From: Chloroflexota bacterium
GTDB taxonomy: Bacteria; Chloroflexota; Anaerolineae; Anaerolineales; UBA11657
Assembly: GCA_003670425.1 (NCBI GenBank)
Contig: QWRL01000124.1
Coordinates: forward strand, 467 to 7,022
Direction: 5' to 3'
Length of the DNA: 6,556 bases
Shown here piece after piece: positions 1 to 6,141 of this stretch. The notes beneath the pieces were generated by a model. It had not been told where the DNA came from. It saw only the letters and a list, made by a program, of their open reading frames with translations, and searched no databases. Position numbers and translations under genes: made by a program. The stretch's first letter is position 1; each line of letters starts with the position of its first letter.

Positions 1-2322
1 GCGCAATACAGGGGTCCCGGCTTGCGTGGTGCGCGGCAGGCGCGGCAGCATTTTGTCCACCAGCCCCCCCCCCGCCCGCCACGCGGCACTGGGATAGCTG
101 CCCGCCAGCGGGCCACCACTGTAAAGCTCCACCGCGCCCAGCAGCAATTGCAGCTGCAAGCCGGCATGCTGTGCAGTAACCGCCTGCCAGTACAGCGTCA
201 GCGGCAGTGCCTCCCCGGGCCGCAGCGGCGTGCCTGAAACATCGAAGCCCAGCAAACGCACACCGCCCGCCTGCGCCGCAGCCGATTGCGCAGGCAGCGG
301 CAGCAGCTGCGGCAGCGCCGCCCGCGCCACCAGCACCGGCCCTATGAATGCTGCGGCAGCAGACATTTCATCGGCGTTAATCGCAGGCAGCTGCTGTTGC
401 GCCAGCGGCGAGTAGATGGTGGTGCGCAGCGTGTACGCACCCGGCGGCAGGCCGGCGGGCAGCTGCCATTGCAGACGCGTGAGCAGCGTATCACCGGGCT
501 GCCATTGCGCAGCGGGATCTGCATCATTGAACGCCTGGCCCCAGTAGTTGCCGCGCGCATCAATCAGGTCCGCCACCACGCGATAGTCCGGTTGTAGCGG
601 CACGTTGAGCACTTGCAGGCGCAGATCCACCCGCAGTGTCTCCCCCGCCCGCGCATTGCTCACGCTGTAGCCCGTGATGGCGGCAATGTTGCCAAAATTT
701 GCAGCGGCGGGCAACGCTGCAGGCAATCGAACTTGGGCTGCATCCGCAAATTGATATACGCGAAAGTCGGCGTGCCCCAGCGCATCAAGCGGTGCAGCAC
801 GCAGCGCACCTTCCCAGCCTGCCAGCCACTCTGGCGGCGGCTCGGCTGATTGCGGAAAAATAAAGACGGCTGCACCGCTGCCGGGAATTGCCAGACTGTG
901 CGCAGCCGTGAGCCAGCGGATGCGCTCATAGTCACGGGCAATGTAGGCAACGGTGGGATGGCGGAAGTGCAGCGCGGACATAAACACACGCGCGCCGGCC
1001 GTCACATCGGCATTGGCATTCAGGTAGCTAGCCGCAGCCACCAGGTCGCCGTCGTTGTCCAGCTGCTGCGCGGGCAGCGCCTGCCACACATAAAAGTAAT
1101 CACGCGCTGCCTGCGCAAAGACCAGCACAAACAGCAGCGCGGCTGCGCCCAGCCAGCGCTGGCGCGGCGCAGGCCATTTAGGCAGCCCTTGCGCATGCGG
1201 CTGGCGCAGCCATTGCAGCAGCAGCCAAGCGCCGCGTGCCGGGAACACCATTAGCAGCGGCAGCATGCCAAATGCGCGCGTGTTGGAGGGCGTGATCTCA
1301 TGCACCGCCAACGCAGTGGGAATGAGGTACACGGGCACCCACGCCAGCAGCAGCGCTTCGCTGGCCAGCGCAGCCGCGCGCGCGCGGCCCGCCGGGCTGG
1401 CGTGCCATTGCGCAGCGCGCAGCAGTGTGTGCGCCAAACCGCCAATTGCCAGCAGGCCGGCCAGCGCACCCAGCACTGGCTGGCCCGGAATGTTGTAGCG
1501 CGAATAGGGCTCGCCCTCAAGCAGCACCATTCCGGCAGCGGCCAGTGTGTTGCGCAACAGCAACGCTCCCTCGCCCGCGCGCACACCCACCTGCGCTGCG
1601 CGCTCCCAAAACAGCGCCGGCTGCTGCCAGAAGTGCAATCCCAATGGCGCAAACACAGCAGCTGCTGCCGCAAAAAAGAGCACCAGCGGCCCAAACACTG
1701 CCGGACGCTGCGCGCGCGGCAGCGCCACCACAAAGACGGTCAGCGCCAGCAGCAGCAGCACCGGCAAAAAACGCCCGGCGAGATAGGTGTGCGCCGTCAG
1801 CCCGGTGAACAAGCCGGCCAGCAGCCACGCGCGCCAGTGGCCGCGCTGCAGCGCGCAGACCAGCCAGCCCACGGCAAGCGCCTGCACAGTGGGCAGCGTA
1901 ACAACGCGCAGCCCAAACCGCGAAAACACCACATGCATAAAACAACCCGCAAGGAAAAGCGCCGCAAGCACTGCACTGGCACGCGCATGCCCGGATGCGC
2001 GTGCCAGCTGGCGCGCAGCAAAGTAACACGCGGCTATTCCGGCGATGCCCCAAAAGGCGCCAGCCAGCCGCAGCGCAAAGATGGACGAACCCAACGCGCG
2101 GAACAGCAGCGCAGCGGAGTAAAGAAAGAGCACTTCGCGCCCGCTGTATGCGTCAATGAAGACCGGCCGGTAGCCTTCGAAGGCAATTTGGCCGGCAAGG
2201 ATCGCGTTGCTGGCGATATCGTAGTGCAGGCCGGCCGGCACCGCGGCCAGCCGCCAAACCCGCAGCCAAGCTGCGCCCAGCAATACAGCCGCCAGCAGCC
2301 AAATGCGCACGGCCTTCGACAT
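1..2322 (-). CDS. GT39/ArnT-like polytopic membrane glycosyltransferase (3' end beyond window)
   Basis: Reading from ATG at 2322 there is no stop for 774 codons, up to the left edge, so the C-terminus is missing. About 11-12 hydrophobic segments fill residues 7-406 and the rest looks soluble and extracytoplasmic. The first outer loop holds GLHYDIASNA (31-40, D35 as probable catalytic Asp) and GREVLFLY (61-68). SRFGLRVVTLP (134-144), HTYLAGRFLP (178-187) and SNTRAFGMLP (346-355) fit the GT-C fold of PMT/ArnT-like enzymes, which use polyprenyl-phosphate sugars on the outer face of the membrane. Residues 542-640 and 687-774 look like two beta-rich modules sharing a 'GY/GF...PGExL' pattern, as I recall from Chloroflexota relatives. 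The ATG follows a TATAAT directly and an in-frame TAG lies upstream, so this start is preferred. Oddities are Asp-Ile where Asp-Glu is usual and a 10-G run at codons 750-753. The sugar and acceptor cannot be told. The family call is fairly sure, the function is not. Confidence 0.85.
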   Translation of the reverse strand, partial: MSKAVRIWLLAAVLLGAAWLRVWRLAAVPAGLHYDIASNAILAGQIAFEGYRPVFIDAYSGREVLFLYSAALLFRALGSSIFALRLAGAFWGIAGIAACYFAARQLARASGHARASAVLAALFLAGCFMHVVFSRFGLRVVTLPTVQALAVGWLVCALQRGHWRAWLLAGLFTGLTAHTYLAGRFLPVLLLLALTVFVVALPRAQRPAVFGPLVLFFAAAAAVFAPLGLHFWQQPALFWERAAQVGVRAGEGALLLRNTLAAAGMVLLEGEPYSRYNIPGQPVLGALAGLLAIGGLAHTLLRAAQWHASPAGRARAAALASEALLLAWVPVYLIPTALAVHEITPSNTRAFGMLPLLMVFPARGAWLLLQWLRQPHAQGLPKWPAPRQRWLGAAALLFVLVFAQAARDYFYVWQALPAQQLDNDGDLVAAASYLNANADVTAGARVFMSALHFRHPTVAYIARDYERIRWLTAAHSLAIPGSGAAVFIFPQSAEPPPEWLAGWEGALRAAPLDALGHADFRVYQFADAAQVRLPAALPAAANFGNIAAITGYSVSNARAGETLRVDLRLQVLNVPLQPDYRVVADLIDARGNYWGQAFNDADPAAQWQPGDTLLTRLQWQLPAGLPPGAYTLRTTIYSPLAQQQLPAINADEMSAAAAFIGPVLVARAALPQLLPLPAQSAAAQAGGVRLLGFDVSGTPLRPGEALPLTLYWQAVTAQHAGLQLQLLLGAVELYSGGPLAGSYPSAAWRAGGGLVDKMLPRLPRTTQAGTPVLR
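64..73 (-). repeat. 10-base G homopolymer inside the glycosyltransferase gene
   Basis: The plus strand shows ten C in a row, read as ten G on the coding strand. In the frame used here it encodes the end of an Ala codon and three Gly codons (residues 750-753). The frame stays open on both sides, and the following text (LPRLPRTTQAGTPVL) still looks like the expected 'lPxLPxxxxAGxxxL' end of the module, so the run length shown is probably correct. Confidence 0.9.
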
Positions 2323-2329
2323 GAAATTA

Positions 2330-2335
2330 ATTATA
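2330..2335 (-). promoter_or_regulatory. -10 box (TATAAT) of the glycosyltransferase gene, probable leaderless start
   Basis: A perfect TATAAT lies on the minus strand with seven bases between it and the ATG at 2322. A start site about seven bases past a -10 box would fall on or next to the A of the ATG, giving an mRNA with little or no leader. No Shine-Dalgarno sequence is visible before the ATG, which agrees with this. The -35 region (about 2353-2359) matches TTGACA only weakly (3 of 6 at best), so activator help or weak promoter strength is possible. Confidence 0.6.
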
Positions 2336-2424
2336 GTGCCGGGCTATTTTGCATTGCACTGCGTGCGCGCATTGCTGGGAACCGGCATACATAGATCACA
2401 GTGAATCCAGCATACAAAGTCAGA

Positions 2425-2437
2425 GCATTAACAATGC
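2425..2437. repeat. Small inverted repeat, possible operator
   Basis: GCATT and AATGC flank AAC, giving a five-base stem with a three-base spacer. One mismatch beyond it, AG and CT can pair as well. It lies about 90 bases upstream of the TATAAT at 2330-2335. The same GCATT core recurs in three GCATTGC copies in this spacer. A regulator site is possible, but a match this short can arise by chance. Confidence 0.3.
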
Positions 2438-2497
2438 GCTTGGCGCTGCACAGGCCGGGAAATTTAGCATTGCAGCCTGCGCTTGTAAGCGTGCGCC

Positions 2498-2511
2498 GCG
2501 GGCATGCCCGC
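2498..2511. repeat. 14-base perfect palindrome GCGGGCATGCCCGC
   Basis: The palindrome begins 5 bases beyond the TAA at 2517-2519 of the displaced lipoprotein reading frame. It could fold as a five-base GC stem with a CATG loop and slow polymerase or protect the mRNA 3' end. There is no T-tract after it on the minus strand, so it is not a standard intrinsic terminator. Its placement directly after a stop codon supports the idea that the lipoprotein gene originally ended at 2517. Confidence 0.4.
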
Positions 2512-2516
2512 CGAAC

Positions 2517-2711
2517 TTAGTAAGGCAAACCGGTGGCGGGATCCACGCCTGTGGCCAGCTCGCCGCTGGCGAGCCGGTTGGCAAAATCCATCACCACACT
2601 CACGTCCCCGGCTGTGAGCGCAGCGCGTGCGCCAAGCGGCTGCAGCTGCAGTGCGCCACTGGCGGCGTTAAGCATCACGTTCACCTCCGGAGCGCGCCCA
2701 CCCCACCGCCC
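2517..2711 (-). pseudogene. Displaced C-terminal tail of the BMP-like lipoprotein
   Basis: A different minus-strand frame, ending in TAA at 2517-2519, encodes APEVNVMLNAASGALQLQPL and finally SGELATGVDPATGLPY. This reads like the normal end of a BMP-type protein and not like a new gene. The first ATG of this frame (2756) has no ribosome binding site and lies inside the lipoprotein gene. Moving from the upstream frame to this one needs one base to be skipped, as if one extra G were present in the G-runs at 2697-2712. Removing one G there joins YAGGAVG to GRAPEVN. The repaired protein would be about 371 residues, a usual BMP length. Whether the change is real or a sequencing error cannot be told. 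Confidence 0.6.
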
Positions 2712-3633
2712 CTCCAGCATAGCCGCGAGCGGCAGGTCCGTCTTCCCACAGTGCATCCAGAATAGCGGTTAGCGGCAGGTCCGGGCGCAACGCAACCACC
2801 GCAGCCACCGCCGGCTCCAGCTTGGCCGCTGGCTTTCCATTTGTCACAATACTGCAGCCTTGCTGCGCACAACCTTCCAGCAGCCAATCCCCGCCGGCGC
2901 CGGGCGCCACCCACAGCGTGTCCACCTTTTCGTCCTCGCGCAGGCGAATGAGCAGCGCCTGCTGCACATCCAGGCCCGCGTAGATGCGCGTGTCAATCTG
3001 GATGTATTTGCAGCGGGCGCAGGCAACGCGCATTCCGTTTTGAAAGCCGCTGTCATAGGCGCGCCCGCTAACATCAAACAATGAAACGACGGCCGCCACA
3101 ACCTCAGAGCGCGAGGCAGCGCCGGCAGCCAGCCCGGCCAAAAAGCCCAGCTCGTCGGCGGGAAATCCATCCGCGCCGAGCACAATCAAATTGTTAGTTG
3201 CAGCCGGCGCCGGCTGGCCCATGTAAATAAAAGTGACCGCAACATGCGCAGCGGCGGCGGCGCTGACCGCAGCTCCCTGCCCGTCGCCCGCCAGCACCAG
3301 CACATTGTCGCCCGCAGCGATGCGCGCCGCAATTGCTGCGGGCACATCCGGCGCAGCCAGCATTGTGTACGGCAGCGCGTGCGCCGCCGCAAATTCTGAG
3401 GCGCCGGCATCCAGCAGCGCAATCAGGTCGGCGCCGGAAGCAAGCTCACCCGCATCCAGCAAGCCAAGGCGCAGCTTCGGCACCGGCGTGGCGGTTGGCG
3501 GAACGGGGGTACTGGTTGGCGGAACGGGCGTTGCGCTGGACGCAGCCGTTGGCGCAGCTGTGGGAGTTGGCTGCGGCTGGACGCTGCAGCCGCACAGCAC
3601 CAATACCAGCAGCGCAGCAGCCATGGCGCGCAT
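2668..3633 (-). CDS. BMP-family-like substrate-binding lipoprotein, C-terminus apparently frameshifted
   Basis: The frame gives 321 residues. M1-V12 is a short hydrophobic signal, and L13-C14-G15-C16 is a usable lipobox, so Cys16 is probably lipidated. Residues 17-53 are a Pro/Thr linker with the repeat TPVPPT. From 54 on it resembles the BMP/PnrA-Med branch of type I periplasmic binding proteins: VLVLAGDG (111-118), ADELGFLAGLAAG (159-171), DSGFQNGMRVACARC (194-208) and a probable ligand-side stretch at 255-266. Known relatives bind nucleosides for ABC importers; no transporter genes are in view and the ligand is unknown. It starts 10 bases after ftsK, so co-transcription is likely. ATG 3633 is chosen over a TTG at 3690 inside ftsK; ATG 3624 is possible too, and none has a clear ribosome binding site. 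The last residues (about 312-321) look wrong, and the expected tail continues in another frame down to 2517. Confidence 0.75.
   Translation of the reverse strand: MRAMAAALLVLVLCGCSVQPQPTPTAAPTAASSATPVPPTSTPVPPTATPVPKLRLGLLDAGELASGADLIALLDAGASEFAAAHALPYTMLAAPDVPAAIAARIAAGDNVLVLAGDGQGAAVSAAAAAHVAVTFIYMGQPAPAATNNLIVLGADGFPADELGFLAGLAAGAASRSEVVAAVVSLFDVSGRAYDSGFQNGMRVACARCKYIQIDTRIYAGLDVQQALLIRLREDEKVDTLWVAPGAGGDWLLEGCAQQGCSIVTNGKPAAKLEPAVAAVVALRPDLPLTAILDALWEDGPAARGYAGGAVGWARSGGERDA
3478..3531 (-). repeat. TPVPPT linker repeat in the lipoprotein gene
   Basis: Residues 35-52 repeat a seven-residue unit (TPVPPTS, TPVPPTA, then TPVP). The DNA copies lie 21 bases apart and share a run of about 15 identical bases starting near 3493 and 3514. 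Such Thr/Pro-rich spacers hold the binding domain away from the lipid anchor. They are common in lipoproteins of this style. Confidence 0.7.
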
Positions 3634-3643
3634 GCGGGCTGCT

Positions 3644-5998
3644 TTAGAGCGGTGCGCCAGGCTGGTCTTCCAGCAGCGCTTCTTCGCCAAAGTCCGTCAC
3701 CTCGCGCTGCTGTGCGCCGGGCTTGGCGGGCCCCACCATGCCGGCTTCCTCCAGCGCATCAATCAGCTTGGCGGCGCGCGTGTAGCCCACCCGCAAGCGG
3801 CGCTGCAGCAGCGAGATGGACGCCTTGCGTGCTTCGCGCACAACTGTCAGCGCCTGCGCATACAGGTCATCCTGGTCTGCGGGCGCGGCGACCTCCTCGC
3901 TTTGCTCCCACGGCACTGCCGGTGGCGGCTCCACCGGCTGCGCGCTGGCCAGCAAGCCCAGCTTGCGCAGCTTGCCGGCTTCGCGCTCGCGGTCCTGCTC
4001 GCGCCAGTACGCCACTAGTTTTTGAATCTCTGCGTCCGAAACAAACACACCCTGAATGCGCTGCGGCGCGGATGCATCCGGCGCCAGAAAGAGCATGTCA
4101 CCGCGCCCCAGCAGCTGCTCGGCGCCGGAATGGTCAAGGATCACGCGGCTGTCAATGGAAGACGCAACCGCAAAGGCAATCCGCGCTGGAAAGTTGGCTT
4201 TGATCAGGCCGGTCACCACATCCACCGACGGGCGCTGCGTGGCAATCATCAAGTGAATGCCGGTGGCGCGCGCCATCTGCGCCAGCCGCGCCAGCAGGCG
4301 CTCCACCTCATCGGGCGCCAGCATCATCAAATCCGCCAGCTCATCTATGATCACCACCCAATACGGCAGCAATTCCTCATCCTTGGCGGGCGCCTTGGCG
4401 TTGAAGTCCACTATATTGCGCGCGCCAAACTGGGCAAACTTTGTATAGCGGTTCTCCATCTCGCGCGCAATCCATTGCAGGCTCTTCACCACCCGCTCAA
4501 GGTCCGTTACCACCGGCGCCAGCAAGTGCGGAATGCCGTTGTAAATGGTCAGCTCTACGCGCTTGGGATCCACCATCAATATGCGCAGCTGTTTCGGCGT
4601 GTTGTTCAGCAGCAGGCTGGTGATGATGCCATTGACGCACACACTCTTGCCGGACCCGGTGGTGCCGGCAATCAGCAAGTGCGGCATCGTGGTGAGGTCC
4701 GCGCACACCGCGCGCCCGGAAACATCCTGCCCGAACGCCAGCGCCAGCGACGACTTGACTTTCTTGTACTCGGGCGTCTCCATCGAGTCGCGCAGCGCCA
4801 CAACTGTGCCGTGCTTGTTGGGCACCTCGATGCCCACAAAGCCCTTGCCGGGCACCGGCGCTTGCACGCGGATGGACGGCGCAGCCAGCGCCAGCGCCAG
4901 ATCGCCCGCCAGCGACGAAATCTTGTTCACCTTTACCTTCGTGCGCTTGCCACCCCGCGCCGGCATAAAGTCCGGCTCCACGCCATACTGCGTTACGGTG
5001 GGCCCGCGGTTTACCTCCACCACCCGCGCCGGCGCACCAAATGATTCAAGCGTCTCCTCAATCAAACGCGCGCGCTGCTCGTCATACTCGTCGTCGGCAA
5101 CTGCCACCGTGCCCGGATCCAATATTTCTGAAATGGAGGGCAGTGCCCAGTCTGCACCGCCGGTGTATGCCTGCGTAAACTGCGCCTCAGGCTCGGTGGC
5201 GGCAGCTGCCACAGTGGCGGGTTTGGGAACGGCCGGCCGCACGCGGCGCTTGGTGGCAGTCTCCGCATTTGCATCCGGCAGCGCTTCCGCGGGTTTGGGC
5301 ACGGCCGGCCGCACGCGGCGCTTGGTGGCAGTCTCCGCAATGGCATCCGGCACCTTGGGCAGCGGCAGCTGCACCGGCGGCTCCGGCTGCGCGGCTGCCG
5401 CCAGTGCGCTCTGGCCGCCGGCCCGTGCTGCAAACACTGCCCCCACGCGCGCCCACGCTTTCGCACCCGCGGCACCGGACACCATGAATGCCGCCACCAG
5501 CAGCCAACCCAGCAGCACCACCGCACTGCCAAGCTGGCCCACGCGCTCCGCCAGAATTATGGCGAGCCACGCGCCAACATAACCACCCGCGCTGCCCGCT
5601 GCAGCCAGCTCCCAGCTGCGCACTTCCGGAACAAACTGCACAAAATGAGAAAGTGCCAGCAGGCCAAAGAACAGCATCACCGCACCACCGGCCCGCTCGG
5701 CTTGCACCTGCGGCTGCACTTCGGAAAAATGCGGCGCCACAAGTAGCGCGGCCGTCCCCAGCAGCGCAACCGGGACCAGATACTTGCCCCAACCCACCAG
5801 CTGCGCAAGGCCGGTCACCAGCCACTGTGCCGGCGCACTGTTGCTGCTGGAAAGCAGCAGCAGGCCGAGCGCCAAGCCGGCCAGCGCCAGCACGCCAGCC
5901 AGAATGTCCGCTTGCTGGCGGCGCGTCAGTCCGGCTGCTGCTTTGGCAGCCGAAGCACGCCGTTTGCCGGCGCCGTTGGTCTTATTTGAATCAGGCAC
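3644..5998 (-). CDS. ftsK: DNA translocase FtsK/SpoIIIE
   Basis: This 784-residue protein is the ATP-driven motor that pumps chromosomal DNA through the division septum, close in length to SpoIIIE. Four or five hydrophobic segments (about 32-51, 72-89, 105-122, 135-150, 155-173) anchor it. Residues 176-285 are an Ala/Pro-rich linker with two near-identical 24-residue units (217-264). The alpha domain begins near LPSISEILDP (286-295) and has GPTVTQYGVEP (332-342). The motor has Walker A GTTGSGKS (445-452), MVDPKRVEL (475-483), Walker B VVIIDELADL (548-557, D552-E553) and ATQRPSVDVVTG (586-597). The gamma winged helix (about 708-773) includes ASISLLQRRLRVGYTRAAKL, the part that reads polar DNA signals in known FtsK. 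GTG 5998 is chosen because AGGA at 6005-6008 lies six bases before it. All key residues are present and it looks fully functional. The lipoprotein gene follows after 10 bases. Confidence 0.97.
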   Translation of the reverse strand: MPDSNKTNGAGKRRASAAKAAAGLTRRQQADILAGVLALAGLALGLLLLSSSNSAPAQWLVTGLAQLVGWGKYLVPVALLGTAALLVAPHFSEVQPQVQAERAGGAVMLFFGLLALSHFVQFVPEVRSWELAAAGSAGGYVGAWLAIILAERVGQLGSAVVLLGWLLVAAFMVSGAAGAKAWARVGAVFAARAGGQSALAAAAQPEPPVQLPLPKVPDAIAETATKRRVRPAVPKPAEALPDANAETATKRRVRPAVPKPATVAAAATEPEAQFTQAYTGGADWALPSISEILDPGTVAVADDEYDEQRARLIEETLESFGAPARVVEVNRGPTVTQYGVEPDFMPARGGKRTKVKVNKISSLAGDLALALAAPSIRVQAPVPGKGFVGIEVPNKHGTVVALRDSMETPEYKKVKSSLALAFGQDVSGRAVCADLTTMPHLLIAGTTGSGKSVCVNGIITSLLLNNTPKQLRILMVDPKRVELTIYNGIPHLLAPVVTDLERVVKSLQWIAREMENRYTKFAQFGARNIVDFNAKAPAKDEELLPYWVVIIDELADLMMLAPDEVERLLARLAQMARATGIHLMIATQRPSVDVVTGLIKANFPARIAFAVASSIDSRVILDHSGAEQLLGRGDMLFLAPDASAPQRIQGVFVSDAEIQKLVAYWREQDREREAGKLRKLGLLASAQPVEPPPAVPWEQSEEVAAPADQDDLYAQALTVVREARKASISLLQRRLRVGYTRAAKLIDALEEAGMVGPAKPGAQQREVTDFGEEALLEDQPGAPL
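5217..5352 (-). repeat. 72-bp-period tandem duplication in the ftsK linker
   Basis: Bases 5217-5280 and 5289-5352 match at 61 of 64 positions; differences are at 5228/5300, 5268/5340 and 5270/5342. The period is 72 bases, so the frame is kept and the protein gains a 24-residue unit. Both units carry ETATKRRVRPAVPKPA, once after PDAIA and once after PDANA (residues 217-240 and 241-264). The unit is basic and Pro/Ala-rich. FtsK linkers vary freely in length, so this is tolerated. The high identity points to a recent duplication. Confidence 0.95.
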
Positions 5999-6004
5999 GA
6001 AGTT

Positions 6005-6008
6005 TCCT
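6005..6008 (-). promoter_or_regulatory. Ribosome binding site of ftsK
   Basis: AGGA on the minus strand is separated by six bases from the GTG at 5998. It decides the ftsK start: the upstream in-frame stretch has no better start before a TGA. Confidence 0.65.
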
Positions 6009-6056
6009 GTCAGACTCGGGGAAATGCAGGCGGTTGAACGTCACTGCGCTGCGGGC

Positions 6057-6062
6057 ATTATA
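6057..6062 (-). promoter_or_regulatory. Extended -10 promoter (TGC-TATAAT) of ftsK
   Basis: A perfect TATAAT lies on the minus strand, preceded by TG and one base, the extended -10 form that works with a poor -35 box. No good -35 is visible at 16-18 bases. The expected start site is near 6050, leaving an untranslated leader of about 50 bases before the GTG at 5998. It should drive ftsK and the following lipoprotein gene. Confidence 0.65.
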
Positions 6063-6141
6063 GCATCGGGATCGGCCCGTACACCGCCGGCCGCCACACC
6101 ATCAATGCCAGCCAGCGCGCTAGTTGCCAGCCTCTGCCCGG

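Larger units (their letters stand above)
2323..2516. other. Intergenic spacer between the lipoprotein tail and the glycosyltransferase gene
   Basis: This 194-base gap is less GC-rich than its surroundings and has no plausible ORF. It carries the TATAAT promoter at 2330-2335, three same-direction copies of GCATTGC (2351-2357, 2369-2375, 2467-2473), a small inverted repeat GCATT-AAC-AATGC at 2425-2437 and a 14-base palindrome at 2498-2511. No hairpin followed by a T-run is present in either direction, so no intrinsic terminator can be called. No tRNA-like or riboswitch-like structure was recognised by eye. Confidence 0.7.
5999..6141. other. Spacer between the DUF4352-like gene and ftsK
   Basis: These 143 bases hold the ftsK promoter and ribosome binding site. 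The part between the upstream stop and the -10 box is GC-rich with short palindromic runs (AGCGCGCT at 6115-6122, CGGCCG-type near 6090), but no stem followed by a T-run. No intrinsic terminator for the upstream gene is seen, so read-through into ftsK remains possible. Confidence 0.6.

Noticed and set aside
1251..2053. Two overlapping minus-strand open frames (1251-1733 and 1517-2053) that might suggest a broken gene
   Set aside because: Both are in other frames than the continuous reading from 2322 and give Cys/Arg/Trp-rich text without motifs. The correct frame simply has no stop inside the window.
1300..2394. A 364-codon open frame on the plus strand opposite the glycosyltransferase gene
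   Set aside because: Composition is rich in Gln/Arg/His with no domain signature, as expected for antisense frames of GC-rich coding DNA. The minus-strand frame is open for 774 codons with membrane segments and family motifs.
2498..2511. Palindrome as an intrinsic terminator
   Set aside because: No T-run follows the stem on either strand and the stem is only five base pairs.
2517..2756. An independent small gene of 79 codons starting at ATG 2756
   Set aside because: Its first part is the lipoprotein gene read out of frame, it has no ribosome binding site, and its C-terminal half fits better as the lost tail of the lipoprotein.
3634..3690. TTG at 3690 as the lipoprotein start, giving a longer basic N-terminus
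   Set aside because: It would overlap the ftsK coding end by 47 bases and uses a rare start codon. The ATG at 3633 directly precedes the hydrophobic signal and lipobox. The longer basic n-region keeps this from being fully excluded.
3233..4018. Plus-strand open frame of 261 codons across the lipoprotein/ftsK junction
   Set aside because: Its Ala/Gly/Pro-rich text is the reverse reading of the lipoprotein linker and the FtsK tail, with no independent features.
4022..5582. Long plus-strand open frames (4022-5044 and 4545-5582) opposite ftsK
   Set aside because: They lie antisense to the highly conserved FtsK motor, show no recognisable domain and have no ribosome binding site worth naming.
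3644..5998. FtsK-orienting polar sequences or a dif-like recombination site next to ftsK
   Set aside because: No array of GGGNAGGG-like words or 28-base dif-like inverted structure was noticed by eye in the window.
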